Assembly: GCA_910580045.1 (NCBI GenBank)
Contig: CAJTXF010000079.1
Coordinates: 5,315 to 10,703 of the forward strand
Reading direction: 5' to 3'
DNA length: 5,389 bases
Origin: an uncultured Eubacteriales bacterium
Lineage (GTDB): Bacteria; Bacillota; Clostridia; Oscillospirales; Acutalibacteraceae
Shown here: piece by piece, positions 5,366 to 5,389 of the stretch
Layout of the letters: the number at the start of each line of letters is the position of its first letter
Position numbering within the stretch: the stretch's first letter is position 1
Notes under the pieces: generated by a model
What the model saw: only the letters and a program-made list of their open reading frames with translations
Database searches by the model: none
What the model was told of the DNA's origin: nothing
Translations under genes and position numbers: made by a program

Positions 5366-5389
5366 CGGAATCTTGCTGCTGGCTGCGGC

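Larger units (their letters stand above)
4933..5389. other. Gene-free intergenic region packed with palindromes
   Basis: Together with the fucosidase leader this leaves about 520 bases without a gene. Open frames of 60-110 codons exist on both strands, but they overlap each other, are rich in Pro, Arg and Gly, have no convincing ribosome binding sites, and run through hairpins. The stretch holds successive inverted repeats, listed separately, several with perfect stems and 3-base loops. It looks like a composite of dispersed intergenic repeats. No tRNA, rRNA, transposase or CRISPR pattern was seen. The window ends inside or just beyond it, so its right boundary is unknown. Confidence 0.6.

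Noticed and set aside
4910..5389. CRISPR array or insertion sequence
   Set aside because: There are no direct repeats with unique spacers of constant length, no transposase frame, and no pair of terminal inverted repeats with flanking target duplications.

Overview
The window looks like chromosomal DNA from a GC-rich, anaerobic, gut-type Firmicute (Oscillospiraceae-like). This is inferred from the AAGGAG-type ribosome binding sites, the TATAAT promoters next to GC-rich genes, the carbohydrate-enzyme content and the dense cluster of GC-rich intergenic palindromes; no marker gene fixes the taxonomy. It holds three convincing protein genes, two convergent transcription units meeting at one shared terminator, and a gene-free right end of about 500 bases.

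Left unit (+ strand): a short AT-rich promoter region with a perfect TATAAT and an embedded palindrome drives a 325-residue cytoplasmic TIM-barrel protein of the sugar-phosphate isomerase/epimerase (xylose-isomerase-like, AP-endonuclease-2-like) superfamily. All its expected metal ligands are visible. It ends at a strong hairpin that also closes the opposing operon.

Right unit (- strand): a GH29 alpha-L-fucosidase (440 aa, no signal peptide) is followed, with a 4-base ATGA overlap, by a 775-residue protein with a transglutaminase-like/peptide-N-glycanase-like cysteine catalytic region. This large protein appears to be an internal duplication: a first module with Cys and His in place, a second module in which Cys and His are lost, then a thioredoxin-like C-terminal region without CxxC. 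The acid of the first module's triad is replaced by Gly at its usual position. The translational coupling suggests the two proteins work together, perhaps on fucosylated glycopeptides or oligosaccharides brought into the cell. The epimerase could process a released or modified sugar, but it belongs to a separate transcription unit.

Right end (about 4910-5389): no credible gene. It is a run of at least seven inverted repeats, several with 3-base loops. Two share a CCAGTGG centre that also occurs, on the opposite strand, at the centre of the convergent terminator. It looks like a composite intergenic repeat of the kind that is multicopy in such genomes; copy number cannot be tested here.

The most unusual content is the duplicated, half-degenerate transglutaminase-like protein coupled to the fucosidase, and the palindrome cluster. 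No CRISPR array, transposase, tRNA or rRNA gene was seen.
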